Below are positions 35,713 through 43,080 of a stretch of DNA of 64,000 nucleotides, one piece after another (position 1 is the stretch's first letter; every line of letters starts with the position of its first letter). This DNA comes from JAHBXE01 sp044222195 (GTDB lineage: Bacteria > Planctomycetota > Phycisphaerae > Phycisphaerales > UBA1924). The stretch lies in the NCBI GenBank assembly GCA_044222195.1, contig JBGANS010000010.1, forward strand, positions 124,001 to 188,000. The letters run 5' to 3'. The position numbers and the translations under genes are program-made. Below the pieces are notes generated by a model. The model was not told the origin of the DNA. It made no database searches and saw only the letters and a program-made list of their open reading frames with translations.

Positions 35713-36606
35713 TCACGGGCATCCCGCCGCGAACCTGTTGATGAAACACTGGAAGTCGTTGGCGGTCAGGACGGGCGCCACGGTTGAGCCATCGCAGTTG
35801 GCGTAGGGGGCGCCCGCGGCGTACGCGTTGATGAAGCACTGGAAGTCGTTGGCGGTGAGGATGGGCCCGACCGATGATCCGTCGCAGTTGGCGTAGCAGG
35901 GAGTGCCGATGAGAATGTGCGCGCCGCCGGCGCCGTCGATGTAGTCCACGGAGAACGAGGCGGGCGGGACAGGCACGGCGACATCGGGATCGATGCCTCG
36001 GGTGGTGACGGTGCCGTCGGGAACGGCGTCGCCTCCGCTGTCAAAGGAGAAGGGCCCCTGCGTGCTGAACGCTCCGGCGTGATTGCCGCCGAGCGTGCCG
36101 CGCCACACCGTGACCATGTCGAGCAGGAAGAAGCGGAAGTCATCGCCGGTGGTCGCGTTGGCGAGGTGCACATCAATCGTGCAGACGGGGGCGATGGGGG
36201 CTGAGGGAAGCACTGTGAGAGCGCCGCTCTCGATGTAGTGCAGCTCGGGCCCGTTGAAGCCTTTTTCGACGGTGCCCGACAGAAAGCCGGCGCCGTTGGC
36301 GGTGACAGGAGTTCCGGGGTGGCCGGTGAGGCTGGTGACCACGCCGGTGTTGAGGTTGCTGCTCATGTGGCCGAACGAGATGCCGCGGTCAATGCCGCCG
36401 ATGAAGCCGATGGAGAGCACCGATCGCGAGCCCTTGGGATCGTAGATGTAGACGGCGACGCCGGGGACGATGGTTGTGCCGGGCGCGACGGTGATGGTGC
36501 TCTGGATGCCGGGCCGGGAGGCGTCCATGTCGAGAACGACGCGGACGGGCTGCTGGGCGGAGGCCAAGCCTGCGGACATGCACACTGCGGCGATGGCGAG
36601 TTTCAT
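35713..36606 (-). CDS. Secreted protein with two GC-type dockerin repeats
   Basis: 297 residues. ATG 36606 begins a Sec signal (MKLAIAAVCMSAGLASA-QQP); the frame upstream overlaps the preceding gene. The body (about 20-225) is beta-rich with a VVLDMDASRPGIQSTITVAPGTT start and no recognised domain. The tail has two standard dockerin-like repeats ending AAGCP. It sits between the frameshifted kelch gene and the gene at 34224, all on the minus strand with short gaps. Confidence 0.82.
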   Translation of the reverse strand: MKLAIAAVCMSAGLASAQQPVRVVLDMDASRPGIQSTITVAPGTTIVPGVAVYIYDPKGSRSVLSIGFIGGIDRGISFGHMSSNLNTGVVTSLTGHPGTPVTANGAGFLSGTVEKGFNGPELHYIESGALTVLPSAPIAPVCTIDVHLANATTGDDFRFFLLDMVTVWRGTLGGNHAGAFSTQGPFSFDSGGDAVPDGTVTTRGIDPDVAVPVPPASFSVDYIDGAGGAHILIGTPCYANCDGSSVGPILTANDFQCFINAYAAGAPYANCDGSTVAPVLTANDFQCFINRFAAGCP

Positions 36607-36620
36607 TCCACACTCCCGGG

Positions 36621-37939
36621 TTACGGACAGCCCCTGGCGACCTGATTGAGAAAGCACATGAAGTCGTTCGCCGTGAGCATGGGCACGCTCGTGCTTCCGT
36701 CACAGTTCGCGTACGTGCCCCCGCCGGCGTATTGGTCTATGAAACACTGAAAGTCCTCGGTGTTCAGACGCGGCACGATAGACCCGTCACAGTTCGGGTA
36801 GCACACCACGCTCACCTGCGTCGCCGGGCGGACCGTCGTACCGCAGGAATCGGTGACCAGCGCGTCGTAGCGTCCGGACATGTTCTCATCTTCCGGGACG
36901 ACCGTCAGGTCAGGGGTGTGCGTCCCGGAGAACGGCCCGGAGTCGGAAAGTTCGATCCCGTTCAAACGCCAGCGGTACGTCAGCGAGCCCGACCCGGAGG
37001 CGTTCGCGTGCAGCGTGAACGGATCGCCGCCGAGATAGGCCAGGAAGCTGCCCGGCTGGAAGTTGGCCACGCTCGGCCCCGACCGCACACCCGTGCGGTA
37101 CAACCGCACCTGGTCGGTCATGCCTCCGGCGGATGGCGACCCGCCGAGAATGACCAACTGCCCGCCCGCGGCGTCGCCAACGGGGACCGCGCCGCTGACG
37201 GAAACCGGCCCCGAGGTTGACAACGCCGACCAGCGAACGCCGTCCCACGACCACAGGCCGCGTGGGCCGGTCGCATTGCTGTTGTCGATGGATATCACTT
37301 TCTGAGTCACGGAGTCGAACGCCAGTTGCGGGCCGGTCCACGAGAACGGGCGGCGTCGTACGCCATCGCGGCCGCGACGTTGCCGGACGCCACGGGCGCC
37401 GGCCCCGCCGATGTCCACGTGGTGCCGTCGTACTCCCAAGACAGGCCGTTGGAGAGCGTGGACACGAGAACAGTGCGCTGGCGTGCCACGTCATACGCCA
37501 GCAGGTCGCCTTCCATCGCGGGCGGCGACGCCGGCGTTTGAATCAAACGCCACTTGGCCCCGTCCCACTCCCATGTCTGGTTCGACGGAGTCGAACCCGC
37601 GACACGTCCGCCAAAGAGGACAACGCGCTGCCGCGCGCTGTCGTACGCCGCTCCGGCGCTGATCCGGGCCGATGGCCCGATGGCCAACCGCTGCGCCCAC
37701 GAGCCCCCACCGCCGGGGCCGGTCGCCGTCCACTCCCACGTATCGCCGAGCGCCACGCCCGCCGTCGTTGCCCCGCCGAACAGCACGACCTTTGCTCGCC
37801 CCGCGTCGTACGCCGCGGCGTAGCGCCATCGCGCTGAGGGCCCCGTCGAACCCACACCCCACGGCTCTCCGCAAACCTGCCCCACCGCCGCGCTGAACGG
37901 CAGTCCGGCGAAGACGGCCACGACCAGTTGCTGTCGCAT
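36621..37939 (-). pseudogene. Kelch/Ig-like dockerin protein split by a frameshift near 37350
   Basis: The N-terminal part begins at ATG 37939 (MRQQLVVAVFAGLPFSAAVGQ, Sec signal) and carries kelch-like repeats as far as AAAMAYDAAR, then runs into TGA at 37307-37309. The C-terminal part is open in another frame from about 37350 down to 36621: FSWTGPQLAFDSVTQKVISID, an Ig-like segment, and two dockerin-like repeats ending ARGCP. The overlap point lies in GCCGCCCGTTC (minus strand), where one inserted base would give a continuous protein of about 439 residues. It is either a one-base deletion that breaks the gene or a sequencing error. Confidence 0.8.
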
Positions 37940-38098
37940 CGGGGCTTCCTTGGCAACTTGCGTTCCACCGAACGATTCACGTACGCTACGTCCCAGTATA
38001 AAAGGAGGTCTGCGATGAGCAAGGGAAAACGCGAAACAGGGCCGTTCGACAGCATTCAATCGCGGTTGCGTCTGGTTAGTCCTTGCTATACTTCCGAT

Positions 38099-38473
38099 AT
38101 GAACACCATGAATCTCGCTCGCAAAGCGCTGCTCGTTGGCCTGATCGGTGTCGGGCTCGTCGGGTGCCGGTCGCGCATGAAGATGGACTACCACGTGCAG
38201 GTGCGGAACAACACCGGCGGCGTGATCCAGGCCCGGGTCTTCAAGGACCTCGACCAGAACGTCGTCGTGGTGCACAACACACAGATTTACCCCAACGACC
38301 GCGGCGAGCTCAGCCTCCCTCAGCGCCCGGCCGGAGAGCAGCTGCAACTCCAGGTCGACACCAAGAACAACCCCCAGGCCCCCGCGAAAATGCCCCTCTC
38401 GCCCGGCGTCACGCACGTCAACGTCACGCGTGAGAGCGAAACGGGCCCCATCAAGCTCGAGCTGGTCCGCTGA
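38099..38473 (+). CDS. Small lipoprotein, family A
   Basis: 124 residues from ATG 38099 (a second ATG is at 38108). Type II signal with lipobox LVGC (MNTMNLARKALLVGLIGVGLVGCRS). The mature beta-rich domain opens MDYHVQVRNNTGGVIQARVF, like the lipoproteins at 32340 and 38473. TTGCGT (38066-38071) and TATACT (38087-38092), 15 bases apart, could be a promoter that would leave almost no leader. First of three same-strand genes with overlapping or close ends. Confidence 0.75.
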   Translation: MNTMNLARKALLVGLIGVGLVGCRSRMKMDYHVQVRNNTGGVIQARVFKDLDQNVVVVHNTQIYPNDRGELSLPQRPAGEQLQLQVDTKNNPQAPAKMPLSPGVTHVNVTRESETGPIKLELVR

Positions 38474-38841
38474 TGCGCACGCGTGCATCCATCTCCCGGT
38501 TCTGCATTCCCGCGGCGTTCACGGCGCTCCTTGCGGGTTGCACGTACTCGGCCGATGTCCGCAACACCACCAACGAGCCCGTGTTCGTGCAGATGCTCCA
38601 GATCGATCCCGTTCAACCCGACTGGGTGCTCGACTCCGCCCGCATCGCGCCGGGGCAATACGCCAAGCTCGGGCCCAAGCGCGTTCCGTTCCAGCGCGTC
38701 GTGATCGACGTCGGCAACCAGACGCACAACTCCGTCAACGGGCGGACGACCATCACGCCGGGCGGCTCTCGACTGGATGTCGGGATGACCACCGACCCGA
38801 CCCGCGACGAGATCACCTTCACGCTCAAGACGAGGGACTAG
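38473..38841 (+). CDS. Small lipoprotein, family A
   Basis: 122 residues. Its ATG overlaps the previous stop (TGATG at 38471-38475), so translation is coupled. Lipobox LLAGC (MRTRASISRFCIPAAFTALLAGCTYS). The mature domain begins YSADVRNTTNEPVFVQML and ends DEITFTLKTRD; it is a paralogue of the gene just upstream. No known domain name is assigned. Confidence 0.78.
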   Translation: MRTRASISRFCIPAAFTALLAGCTYSADVRNTTNEPVFVQMLQIDPVQPDWVLDSARIAPGQYAKLGPKRVPFQRVVIDVGNQTHNSVNGRTTITPGGSRLDVGMTTDPTRDEITFTLKTRD

Positions 38842-38843
38842 CA

Positions 38844-39536
38844 ATGCTCCTGCCGCTCGCGTTACTCGCTCTCGCCCAGCAGCCTTCGACGACGCCCGCC
38901 GCGCCGCGGCACCCGCTGATCACGGAAGTCCTCTACGCCGTCGCCCCCGGGGCCGCGGGCGATGCGAACAAGGACGGCACACGCGACGTCAACGGCGATG
39001 AGTTCATCGAGCTGGTGAACCCGCACGACACTCCCATCCAGCTCGCGGGCTACGTGCTCGCCGATCGGGAGCTCTCGAAGGGCGAGAAGAAGTTCACCTC
39101 CATGCGCTTCAAGTTCCCGGCGGTAGAGCTCAAGCCCGGGCAGGTGCTGGTGGTGTTCAACGGGCACGAGCAGAAGTGGACCGGGCCGGTGGGCACCGCC
39201 GCGGCCGCGCCCTCGGGCGGAAATGAGCTTTTCGGTAGTGCGCTGGTGTTCACGATGGAAATTACCTCGGCGAAGCAGGGCCTGGCGAACAAGGGCGATT
39301 GCGTGCAGCTGATCGCGCCCGACGGCGCGGTGGTCAGTTGCATCACGCGGGGCGATGGCACAGCGCCGGCGGGGGCCGCGAAAGTCGAGCAGGCGCCGCT
39401 GGTGACCCGGGGGAGCATTGAGCGAGTGAGCAAGGATGGGCCGCTATTGGCGGCCGACTCGATGACGCCGGGCGTGTGGAAAGCGAACGAGAAGCCGGCG
39501 GGGGAAAGACCAAAGCCGGAGGGCGGCGCGAAGTAG
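38844..39536 (+). CDS. Secreted lamin-tail-domain (LTD) protein
   Basis: 230 residues from ATG 38844, 2 bases after the preceding stop. A short hydrophobic N-terminus (MLLPLALLALAQQ) is a possible signal. The body fits a bacterial lamin tail domain: LITEVLYAV, D-V-N-G-D-E-F-I-E-L-V-N-P, LAGYVLADRE, FPAVELKPGQVLVVFNG, and GDCVQLIAPDGAVV. The end is Pro/Lys-rich. LTD domains occur in many secreted bacterial proteins. Third gene of the 38099-39536 operon. Confidence 0.82.
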   Translation: MLLPLALLALAQQPSTTPAAPRHPLITEVLYAVAPGAAGDANKDGTRDVNGDEFIELVNPHDTPIQLAGYVLADRELSKGEKKFTSMRFKFPAVELKPGQVLVVFNGHEQKWTGPVGTAAAAPSGGNELFGSALVFTMEITSAKQGLANKGDCVQLIAPDGAVVSCITRGDGTAPAGAAKVEQAPLVTRGSIERVSKDGPLLAADSMTPGVWKANEKPAGERPKPEGGAK

Positions 39537-39562
39537 GTGCGAAGTACGCGAGGAGTTGGCGC

Positions 39563-39661
39563 ATGCACGGTGGGCGCCGGACAGGATGGCGAGCGTGGGT
39601 GCGGCTGCTGGCCGCGGCGGCGGTGCTGCCGGGCTGCTGCGATGACTCGCCGCGCTGTTGA
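39563..39661 (+). CDS. Possible micro-lipoprotein (32 residues)
   Basis: A short frame with AGGAG at 39551-39555, 7 bases before ATG 39563. It encodes MHGGRRTGWRAWVRLLAAAAVLPGC then CDDSPRC. This has the n-region, hydrophobic core and lipobox (LPGC) of a type II signal, leaving a mature Cys-rich peptide of only 8 residues. It is too short for family assignment. It may be a true tiny lipoprotein or chance. Confidence 0.4.
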   Translation: MHGGRRTGWRAWVRLLAAAAVLPGCCDDSPRC

Positions 39662-39776
39662 GGCTCGCTGGCACGGGTGATGACGCCGGAGGGGTGGCGA
39701 TCGGCGATCGTGAATGGTGGAGATCAGTGTGTGGTTCGTGGTCGAAGGTGAGGCAGCGCCATCGAAAGGGCGACCC

Positions 39777-39998
39777 ATGAAGGCACATCGGAGAGTTCGG
39801 AACGTGGTGGTGGCGGCGACGCTCGGCTTGGGGCTTCTGGGCCTGTCGGGATGCGGGTGCTGGCACGCGCAGTACAGCGGGTGCGGCAGCGGGTGGCGGG
39901 TGGATTCCTGCGGCGGGGGAGGCGACGGCGGGCTCATCCTGCTGGGCGTGCTCGGCATCGCGTGGGGAATTAGCGCTCTGGCGGAGGCGTGCCGGTAA
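39777..39998 (+). CDS. Small Cys/Gly-rich lipoprotein
   Basis: 73 residues from ATG 39777 (purine-rich GAAAGGG upstream). Lipobox LSGC after a hydrophobic core (VVVAATLGLGLLGLSGC). The mature part is Cys/Gly-rich (CGCWHAQYSGCGSGWRVDSCGGGG) with a C-terminal hydrophobic stretch (GLILLGVLGIAWGISALAEA). It may be both lipid-anchored and membrane-spanning. No family recognised. Confidence 0.6.
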   Translation: MKAHRRVRNVVVAATLGLGLLGLSGCGCWHAQYSGCGSGWRVDSCGGGGDGGLILLGVLGIAWGISALAEACR

Positions 39999-40037
39999 GC
40001 GGTGCGGGACTCGGCCCCCAGCGTGTTCGCGTAGTGA

Positions 40038-41123
40038 TCACGCCGAAAGTCTGCGGCGACGGAGCAGCATCGTCGGCGCGGCGAGCAAGGGCAGGACCGA
40101 GGACGGCGCGGGCACACCCACCCACACAAACGGCCGGTAGTTCACGCCGTATCTCGCGTACCCGCCGACGGTGAAGACACCGTTGACCTCCTCAACGCAG
40201 AGCGCGGCGGATTCACCCGCTCCGGGGGGGAGGAACTGGTAGAGATCGAGGAAGCTGTCTCGCGAGCCGAACCAGATGCCGGGCTTTACACCCGTGCCAC
40301 GGTTGTAGAGGCCAACTTGGGCTGAGCCGCAGGTCGCAAACAACTGGGAGAACGAGCCTTGATTGGTGAAAGGGTGCACATCGCGGAACGACTGCGCCGT
40401 GCCACTCCAGATCGCCGCGTGCAGGCCCGTCGGCAGCGAGTTAATGGTGCCGACCTGCTGATCGCCGTGCATCCCATTGATTCCTGATGCAAAGTCTGGT
40501 CCTGGGTTCAAGTCCACGAAGCTCGCCGCGCTCCCCGACCAAAGCGCGGCGTGAGTGGTCGCGACCGGCTGCAACCAGCTCACCGACCCGCCCTGCCTGT
40601 CCCCCCATGCAGCGCGGGCGTCCGAGTCTTTCGCACCAAGGGGATGCAGATTGACCGCGGAGGCAGCGGTTCCGAACCAGACGGTGGCCCTGGAGTCGAA
40701 GTTGGTCGCAAAGGCCTGCGTTCGACCCACTTGGCACTGGGTGCCGGCGCCGAGGATCACCGAAGCGTCAGCCCAGCTCGGGTGAAGGTCTACGAGGCTG
40801 CTTGGCGTCCCCTGCCACATCGCGGCTCGCGCGCCAAACTCTCCAAACTGAGCCTGGCCGACCATCGCCCGAACCTCTCCTCCATACGGAAGGCCATTGG
40901 GGGACAAGTTCGTAGGAGCGACGGCTACCGAAGCCCAGAAGTTCGCTTGACCGTTCAAGTAGCCACCAAAACTCCCTCCGGCGACCGCGTACACCTTTGA
41001 ATCCACCTCGGGGTTGTTCTGCAGCTCAAGAGCTTGAAACTGAGCCATGCCCGCTTGGTTGAACCCGAGCGATAGCAGAATCCACAGAAATGCGCGCTGG
41101 AAACTTGCGTTGCATGTGACCAT
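40038..41123 (-). CDS. PEP-CTERM-like protein with W-x-G repeats
   Basis: 361 residues. Sec signal MVTCNASFQRAFLWILLSLGFNQAGMA. The body repeats a unit of about 45-50 residues centred on (A/T)-x-W-x-G-(S/T)-x-x-S-x-x-D-L-x-P (AMWQGTPSSLVDLHP, TVWFGTAASAVNLHP, ALWSGSAASFVDLNP, AIWSGTAQSFRDVHP), each followed by a G-x-Q-x-G turn; this is likely a beta-propeller-like repeat. The C-terminus VPAPSSVLPLLAAPTMLLRRRRLSA is a PEP-CTERM-like signal. Divergent from nuoE. Confidence 0.82.
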   Translation of the reverse strand: MVTCNASFQRAFLWILLSLGFNQAGMAQFQALELQNNPEVDSKVYAVAGGSFGGYLNGQANFWASVAVAPTNLSPNGLPYGGEVRAMVGQAQFGEFGARAAMWQGTPSSLVDLHPSWADASVILGAGTQCQVGRTQAFATNFDSRATVWFGTAASAVNLHPLGAKDSDARAAWGDRQGGSVSWLQPVATTHAALWSGSAASFVDLNPGPDFASGINGMHGDQQVGTINSLPTGLHAAIWSGTAQSFRDVHPFTNQGSFSQLFATCGSAQVGLYNRGTGVKPGIWFGSRDSFLDLYQFLPPGAGESAALCVEEVNGVFTVGGYARYGVNYRPFVWVGVPAPSSVLPLLAAPTMLLRRRRLSA

Positions 41124-41323
41124 GTGTTACGACACTTTGCCTCAATGCGGACGTGACAGCAAGCGGAAAGTGTCACTTTGGCAATGCGGGCTTCCTCAAC
41201 TTCTACACCTGCGGGTGTGCGCAGCAGCCGTGAGGCCAGGCCGGCCCGTGGCAGAACCGCCTTCTGCGTCCTGATATCGGCCGCATTCGCCCGCCACCGC
41301 TGGTGCGGGTACGCTTCCCCCCT

Positions 41324-41860
41324 ATGGCCTGGATCACCAAGCAGTCCGGATCGATGCAGATCGCCCGCCGCGAGGAGCCGTACTTCACGCCGGCGATGAA
41401 GCGGGAGATGACGACCAAGTACATCCCGCGCTACGAGACCAAGCTCGCGTGCACGATGCCGGGGCTGCACCTGATCCAGCACGAGTATGGCTGGGTGCCC
41501 CCGCAGGCGATGGAGGAGCTGGCCGAGTTCCTGGGCCTGGCCCCGGCCGATGTGCTCGACACCGCAAGCTTTTACGAGGAGTACTGGCTCAAGCCCAAGG
41601 GCAAGCACCTCGTCGGCGTGTGCCGCTCGATCGCGTGCGAGTTCTGCGGCCAGCCGGGCCTGACCGAGGCGATCAAGGCCAAGCTCGGCATCGACGTGGG
41701 CGAAACGACCGACGATGGCCGCTTCACGCTCATCGAGCTCGAGTGCCTCGGCGCGTGCGGCGGCGGCCCGGCCATGCTGATCGATGAGACCCTGCACGAG
41801 AACGTGAAACCGGAGTCCGTGGGCGGGCTCCTTGACCGTGTCCAGGACGGGCATCACTAG
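41324..41860 (+). CDS. nuoE: NADH-quinone oxidoreductase subunit E
   Basis: 178 residues from ATG 41324 (MAWITKQSGS). It is the thioredoxin-like 24-kDa subunit of complex I that holds a [2Fe-2S] cluster. Ligands: C-x4-C in GVCRSIACEF and C-x3-C in LECLGACGG. Motifs YGWVPPQAMEELAEFLGL and DVLDTASFYEEYW fit the family's N-terminal helical part. It is separated from nuoD (30997) and no nuoF is next to it, so complex I genes are dispersed in this genome. Confidence 0.93.
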   Translation: MAWITKQSGSMQIARREEPYFTPAMKREMTTKYIPRYETKLACTMPGLHLIQHEYGWVPPQAMEELAEFLGLAPADVLDTASFYEEYWLKPKGKHLVGVCRSIACEFCGQPGLTEAIKAKLGIDVGETTDDGRFTLIELECLGACGGGPAMLIDETLHENVKPESVGGLLDRVQDGHH

Positions 41861-41892
41861 CCGAGTGGAGCTGCGGAGGATCCTGAGAGCGC

Positions 41893-43062
41893 ATGAACGC
41901 CGGCGCGATCATGGTCGCGGGTCTTGTGATCACGATGGTCGCGTGTTCGTCGCGCCCCAAGCGCGGCGAATCGGCGCTGTCGCTCCCGGTCGCGACCGCG
42001 CCGGACTGGGAAGCCATATTCACACGGACCGAAGGCTGGACCGGCGCCGACGGTGCCGCGACGCTCCCACTCTCGGGTGAGCGGCTCCTCTGGCTCTTTG
42101 GCGACTCGTTCATCGGCCCCGTGCGTGCCGGCAAGCACGCCGAGGGGACCGCCATGGTCAACAACACCATCGCCGTCTCGGGCGTCGGCGCTTCGCCACC
42201 GGCCATCCGATTTCTGTGGAACACACGCGGGCCGCAACCCGCGGCGTGGGCCGTGCCGGAGCAGAAGGGCGAGTGGTTCTGGCCCGCGAGCGGCGGCGTG
42301 ACCGCGCCGGGTCCGGACGGGCGCGACCGCCTGGTGCTGTTCATGTCGCGCATCGCCCGCATCGACGCCTCGGACAGCGTGTGGAACTTCCGCGCCCGTG
42401 GAACGACGGCGCTGATCGTGCACAACCCCGGTGAAGCTCCCGAGGCGTGGAAGGCCTCCCAGTCCACGCTCACCACGCTGCCGACCGAGCCGGGCTCGCG
42501 GCTGCTGATGTGGGGCAGCGGCGCGGAGATTGTGCCGGGCAAGAACGGGCCCGAGGTGATGATCCTCGGCATCGACGAGACCAATGTATTCGACAAGAAG
42601 CTCATGCTGGCCCGCGCGCCGGCCGCGAGCGTGGAGCACTTCAGCTCGTGGAAGTTCCGGACCCAGACGGGGTGGAGCGAGCGAGAAGCGGACGCGACGC
42701 CTGTGCTGAGCGGGATGTCGAGCGAGCTCTCCCTGCACCGCGTGCGGCTGCGCGGGCGCGATTGCCTGGTGCTCGTGTACAGCGAGGGCAACCTTGGGCG
42801 CGGGATCCTCGCGCGGGTGTGTTCGTACCCGGACGGTGAATGGTCCGAGCCGGTCCGCCTCTACGACTGTCCCGAACCCGGCGCGGATCGCAACCTGATG
42901 GTGTACTCGGCCAAGGGCCATCCCGAGGTCTCGCGCCACGGGGAAATGCTCGTCTCGTACAGCGTGAACTCGACGGACTTCAAGGACGTTCTCGCCCACG
43001 CCGACAAGTACCGCCCGCGCTTCATTCATGTTCCGCTCGCGAATCTGCCCCCGGCACCGTAG
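41893..43062 (+). CDS. Lipoprotein with DUF4185-like beta-propeller
   Basis: 389 residues with a lipobox (MVAC) after MNAGAIMVAGLVIT. The body resembles DUF4185/DUF5005-type proteins related to five-bladed propeller glycosidases: W-x-F-G-D-S-F near residue 75, MVNNTIAVS, FWPASGG, and a C-terminal VYSAKGHPEVSRHGEMLVSYSVNS. Such domains may bind or cleave glycans. It follows nuoE by 32 bases on the same strand, but a functional link is not evident. Confidence 0.65.
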   Translation: MNAGAIMVAGLVITMVACSSRPKRGESALSLPVATAPDWEAIFTRTEGWTGADGAATLPLSGERLLWLFGDSFIGPVRAGKHAEGTAMVNNTIAVSGVGASPPAIRFLWNTRGPQPAAWAVPEQKGEWFWPASGGVTAPGPDGRDRLVLFMSRIARIDASDSVWNFRARGTTALIVHNPGEAPEAWKASQSTLTTLPTEPGSRLLMWGSGAEIVPGKNGPEVMILGIDETNVFDKKLMLARAPAASVEHFSSWKFRTQTGWSEREADATPVLSGMSSELSLHRVRLRGRDCLVLVYSEGNLGRGILARVCSYPDGEWSEPVRLYDCPEPGADRNLMVYSAKGHPEVSRHGEMLVSYSVNSTDFKDVLAHADKYRPRFIHVPLANLPPAP

Positions 43063-43080
43063 CCGGGCCTAGCGTTTCGC

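Noticed and set aside
32740..36880. Regularly recurring GAAGTCGTTGGC-type DNA motif, at first sight a repeat array
   Set aside because: Explained by the codons of the repeated A-N-D-F segment in dockerin tails; spacing and length do not fit a CRISPR array.
38066..38092. TTGCGT and TATACT as a sigma-70-type promoter
   Set aside because: Spacer is only 15 bases and the start would fall on the ATG; kept only as a note in the gene entry.
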